From Winogradskyella sp. UBA3174 (GTDB taxonomy: Bacteria > Bacteroidota > Bacteroidia > Flavobacteriales > Flavobacteriaceae), in the NCBI RefSeq assembly GCF_002364335.1, contig NZ_DEXW01000021.1:1-35473 (forward strand): DNA of 35,473 nt. Direction: 5' to 3'. Made by a program: the position numbers and the translations under genes. Shown here piece by piece: positions 33,403-35,473 of the stretch (positions are counted from its first letter, which is position 1; each line of letters starts with the position of its first letter). Below the pieces are notes generated by a model. That model worked only from the letters and a program-made list of their open reading frames with translations, did no database searches and was not told the DNA's origin.

Positions 33403-35367
33403 ATGCAAAAATATCTTTATTTATTAATTTTATTACTAAATTTTGGCTTTACGCAAGCTCAAGTTAAATTAAATAGGGGTAACGCTAAAAACGTTACGAA
33501 CCCTTTTGGTGAAGATTCTTCTAAAGCTAAAAAATCTAATGGGTTTAATAAGGTGGCTCCTATTAATTTATACTTGCAATTTAATAGAGAAAATGACTCT
33601 TCTTTTGTTGATACTACATTGTCAATAAATAAACATTATAAGTTTAACTACTTGCAGAAAGATAATTTTGGTCTAATGCCATTTGCTAATATTGGTCAAT
33701 CATATAATTCTCTAACCTTTAATTCATTTCAAAATAATACAATTCCAGTATTTGGCGCAAGAGCTCGACACTTTAATTATCTAGAGTCAGATGATATAAG
33801 GTATTATGAAGTTCCTACTCCTTGGACACGTCTAACATATAAAACAGCTTTTGAACAAGGGCAAATGCTAGATGCATTTCTAACTCTCAATTTATCAAAA
33901 CAATTTAATTTTTCTATTGCTTACAAAGGTTTAAGGTCACTTGGTAATTATCAGAATACTTTAACAAGTAGTCGTACTTTTAGATTTACCACAAACTATA
34001 AAAGTAAAAACAAGCGATATCAGGCTAGAGGTCATATTGTAAACCAAAATTTATTAAATCAAGAAAATGGTGGTCTATCAGATGAAGATATTGAAAATTT
34101 TGATTCTGGAAATGAAGATTTTATCGACAGATCTGTTTTTGACCCTACTTTACAAAACGCTGAAAATATTTTGGTTGGTAAAAGATTTGTCCTAAACCAT
34201 TCTTATAACATTATTAAAAAACAAGACTCCACAGAATCCGCAAGTCTTACAGTTTTCAATACAATAAATTTTGAAGACAAATATTATCAATTCTATGAAG
34301 ACGCTACATCAATCAATTTTTTTGGTGATATTTTAAATAACGACATAAATGATAGAGTTACTCTAGAAACTTTTAATTCTAATCTAGGCGTTAGATATAA
34401 TAATAAGTATATAGGAGACTTAAGTTTAGCTATTAATTATAATAACATCAATTATGGATACGACACTACTCTTTTTTTTCCGGGTCAGATAATTCCTAAC
34501 AGAATAAAAAACGATTTTTTTTCAGTTGAAGCTAGGTTTTATAAGAAGATAAAAGCGATAACTATTAAAGGTAACGGTGCTCTTAACCTTTCTGATACGT
34601 TTAAGGGAAATTCGCTTAATGGTGAGATAAGTTATACTTTAAATAAAGATTTAAGTGTTACTGGTGGAATAAATGTTAGTTCAACATTACCAAATTATAA
34701 TTATTTGCTTTACCAAAGTGATTATATTAACTATAACTGGTATAATTTTCTAGATTTCGAAAATATAAGAACACAACAGTTAAATTTTAAAATTAATTCA
34801 GATAAATATTTAAATATAGCCTTTGACATATCTAATATAGATAACTACACCTATTTTAGCTTAGAGTCAATAATCGATAATAATAAAATCATTAAGCCTA
34901 AGCAGTATAGTGAGCCATTACAATATTTAAGACTTAAAGCCCAAAAAGAATTTAAAGTTGGAAATTTTGCTCTAGATAATACTATAATGTATCAAAATAT
35001 TTTAAGCGATGAAGACGTTCTTAATGTGCCAGATTTGATAATTAGGAATACCTTATATTATACAAGTCAACTCTTCAAAAAAGCAATGACTTTACAAACT
35101 GGTGTTACTCTAAATTATTTCACTGAGTATAAAATGAATGGTTATGATCCTTTATTAGCTGAATTTTATACCCAGAATGAAACTAGTATCGGCGGCTTTC
35201 CGAGATTAGATTTTTTCATTAATGTTAAAATTAGGCAGACCAGAATATTTCTTAAAGCTGAACATTTTAACTCTTCTTTTACAGGTTATAATTATTTTTC
35301 AGCACCTAATAATCCTTATAGAGACTTTAGCATCCGATTTGGAATAGTCTGGGATTTCTTCTTATAA
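33403..35367 (+). CDS. Putative porin (Porin_10 family)
   Basis: A 654-residue outer-membrane beta-barrel protein that I recognise as the Bacteroidota 'putative porin' family. Signal peptide 1-19 (FGFTQAQ). The start is followed by a charged stretch rich in Asn and Lys. Family blocks include NFGLMPFANIGQSYNSLTF, HFNYLESDDIRYYEVPTPW and TRLTYKTAFEQGQMLDAFLT. The C-terminal part alternates aromatic and polar residues over strands (YFTEYKMNGYDPLLAEFYTQ, FFINVKIRQTRIFLKAEHFN) and ends FGIVWDFFL. Transport substrate unknown. It is separated from the SusCD operon by a terminator and 430 bases, so it is probably an independent gene. No terminator is visible in the remaining 106 bases. Confidence 0.88.
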   Translation: MQKYLYLLILLLNFGFTQAQVKLNRGNAKNVTNPFGEDSSKAKKSNGFNKVAPINLYLQFNRENDSSFVDTTLSINKHYKFNYLQKDNFGLMPFANIGQSYNSLTFNSFQNNTIPVFGARARHFNYLESDDIRYYEVPTPWTRLTYKTAFEQGQMLDAFLTLNLSKQFNFSIAYKGLRSLGNYQNTLTSSRTFRFTTNYKSKNKRYQARGHIVNQNLLNQENGGLSDEDIENFDSGNEDFIDRSVFDPTLQNAENILVGKRFVLNHSYNIIKKQDSTESASLTVFNTINFEDKYYQFYEDATSINFFGDILNNDINDRVTLETFNSNLGVRYNNKYIGDLSLAINYNNINYGYDTTLFFPGQIIPNRIKNDFFSVEARFYKKIKAITIKGNGALNLSDTFKGNSLNGEISYTLNKDLSVTGGINVSSTLPNYNYLLYQSDYINYNWYNFLDFENIRTQQLNFKINSDKYLNIAFDISNIDNYTYFSLESIIDNNKIIKPKQYSEPLQYLRLKAQKEFKVGNFALDNTIMYQNILSDEDVLNVPDLIIRNTLYYTSQLFKKAMTLQTGVTLNYFTEYKMNGYDPLLAEFYTQNETSIGGFPRLDFFINVKIRQTRIFLKAEHFNSSFTGYNYFSAPNNPYRDFSIRFGIVWDFFL

Positions 35368-35473
35368 GGTTCACCTAGCAAATAGTACATAGACAAAAGG
35401 AAGTATCTAATTAAATATTTTGTGCGTCCTGTTTTTGCTTTTAAAGTGAAGGGAACAGTCGTTTTATCTGCTA

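Noticed and set aside
98..35000. CRISPR array, prophage or insertion sequence
   Set aside because: No regularly spaced repeats, phage genes, transposase or terminal inverted repeats with target duplications were seen.
35317..35473. Minus-strand open frame reaching the end of the window and overlapping the porin 3' end
   Set aside because: It could be the tail of a convergent gene, but no motif is visible and it would overlap the porin by about 50 bases; it cannot be supported.

Overview
The window looks like chromosomal DNA of a low-GC marine-type member of the Flavobacteriaceae (Bacteroidota). The evidence is the very AT-rich sequence with intact, typically flavobacterial genes: a SusC/SusD pair, Porin_10 putative porin, DUF4136, DUF1573 and DUF5522 proteins, an SO2930-type diheme cytochrome, a DUF5117/5118-type zinc metalloprotease, and a LysS with the C-terminal extension of this phylum. 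Several upstream regions carry the Bacteroidota -7 motif TAnnTTTG instead of a sigma70 -10 box. I see no rRNA, tRNA, CRISPR array, prophage or insertion sequence.

Layout. 1-2.4 kb: a 57-codon remnant that looks like the two ends of a bestrophin channel joined together, a cold-shock protein and a SulP anion transporter. 2.4-5.1 kb (minus): one probable transcription unit of a small Cys-rich DUF5522 protein, urocanate hydratase (hutU) and a DUF4136 lipoprotein; no other hut gene is present. 5.2-8.5 kb (plus): a tight four-gene operon of a 99-aa HExx-containing protein, a D-cysteine desulfhydrase/ACC deaminase-like PLP enzyme, a GH73-LysM lipoprotein and hemL. 8.5-9.4 kb (minus): two small secreted helical proteins. 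9.6-11.3 kb (plus): two tandem membrane-anchored alpha/beta hydrolases. 11.3-14.9 kb (minus): a large zinc metalloprotease lipoprotein and a diheme cytochrome lipoprotein.

15.0-16.1 kb holds a heavily decayed TlpA-type thioredoxin gene with a DUF4369-like N-terminus. 16.2-20.5 kb (minus): lysS, a thioredoxin-TPR protein with a single-cysteine active site, a DUF1573 protein and a membrane-bound LuxR-type regulator with its own periplasmic part. 20.6-22.1 kb (plus): a YqaE/Pmp3 peptide, lipB and a secreted protein built of an internal repeat. 22.1-23.0 kb is a graveyard stretch: a 74-aa orphan gene between two broken reading frames. 23.0-27.2 kb (minus): a nucleoid-associated protein, and rnhB with a large lipoprotein downstream. 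27.4-35.4 kb (plus): susC-susD-lipoprotein closed by a strong terminator, then a putative porin after a 430-base gap.

Most of the window is housekeeping and envelope biology. I did not find a clearly new defence or mobile system. The points most worth a second look are gene decay at three or four separate places, small genes that are easily missed (DUF5522 overlapping hutU; YqaE), the one-component membrane LuxR regulator, the oxyanion-hole change in one of the twin hydrolases, the exact 42-residue internal repeat, and the SusCD locus without any enzyme gene.
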